Shown: piece after piece, positions 6,424 through 6,477 of the stretch
How the letters are laid out: the number at the start of each line of letters is the position of its first letter
How positions within the stretch are numbered: the stretch's first letter is position 1
NCBI GenBank assembly: GCA_003645215.1
Contig: QNEM01000122.1
Coordinates: forward strand, 1-6,477
Reading direction: 5' to 3'
Source: Gammaproteobacteria bacterium
GTDB lineage: Bacteria > Pseudomonadota > Gammaproteobacteria > Eutrophobiales > Eutrophobiaceae
DNA: 6,477 nucleotides
Notes under the pieces: model-generated
The model's input: only the letters and a program-made list of their open reading frames with translations
The model's database searches: none
What the model was told of the DNA's origin: nothing
Position numbers and translations under genes: made by a program

Positions 6424-6477
6424 TTGTCTTTCCCCACATGTAATATGGCCATAAAGGCATCTTGCGGTATCTCTACA
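6420..6477 (-). CDS. lepA: Elongation factor 4 (LepA), C-terminal 18 codons
   Basis: Only the end of this gene is in the window. Reading the minus strand from 6476 gives 18 codons and a TGA at 6420-6422. The encoded end, VEIPQDAFMAILHVGKDK, closely matches the E. coli LepA C-terminus, which has IPQEAFLAILHVGKDNK. LepA is a ribosome-associated translational GTPase whose C-terminal domain is specific to this family. The stop overlaps the GTG start of lepB by four bases, confirming the lepA-lepB arrangement. The identification rests on this short but very distinctive tail and on its neighbour. Confidence 0.93.
   Translation of the reverse strand, partial: VEIPQDAFMAILHVGKDK
6431..6435 (-). promoter_or_regulatory. 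Ribosome binding site for the lepB GTG start
   Basis: GGGGA on the minus strand lies 7 bases before the GTG at 6421-6423, inside the last codons of lepA. It supports the GTG as the true lepB start, since no in-frame ATG is available nearby. Confidence 0.55.

Overview
The window looks like a stretch of chromosome from a moderately AT-rich gammaproteobacterium. It carries the widely conserved housekeeping run lepA-lepB-(DUF4845)-rnc-era-recO-pdxJ on the minus strand. The encoded proteins resemble the E. coli and Pseudomonas versions closely in length and motifs. The lineage below class level cannot be fixed from this sequence. No mobile element, CRISPR array, tRNA or rRNA was seen.

Layout, in the direction of transcription (high to low coordinates): the last 18 codons of lepA (elongation factor 4) enter at the right edge. 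Then follow lepB (signal peptidase I), a small DUF4845 membrane protein, rnc (RNase III), era (ribosome-assembly GTPase), recO (recombination mediator) and, after a 128-base gap, pdxJ (pyridoxine 5'-phosphate synthase) and prfC (peptide chain release factor 3). From lepA to recO the genes overlap by 4 bases or are separated by at most 9, which indicates one transcript with translational coupling. The recO-pdxJ gap is the only intergenic space over 30 bases. It could hold a separate promoter for pdxJ-prfC, although the candidate boxes are weak. At the left edge (1-419) the 3' end of a plus-strand gene for a hydrophilic, low-complexity protein converges on prfC, with 28 bases between the two stop codons.

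Functionally the cluster joins protein export (LepB), translation and ribosome biogenesis (LepA, RNase III, Era, RF3), DNA repair (RecO) and vitamin B6 synthesis (PdxJ). I found no convincing undescribed system. The points worth a second look are modest: prfC sits directly behind pdxJ, where acpS is commonly found; era has no ATG or GTG start and probably begins at a TTG four bases after the rnc stop; RNase III has Asn where E. coli has the metal-ligand Asp114; the recO-pdxJ gap holds a direct repeat with 10-base spacing; and the left-edge gene encodes an unidentified, probably disordered tail.
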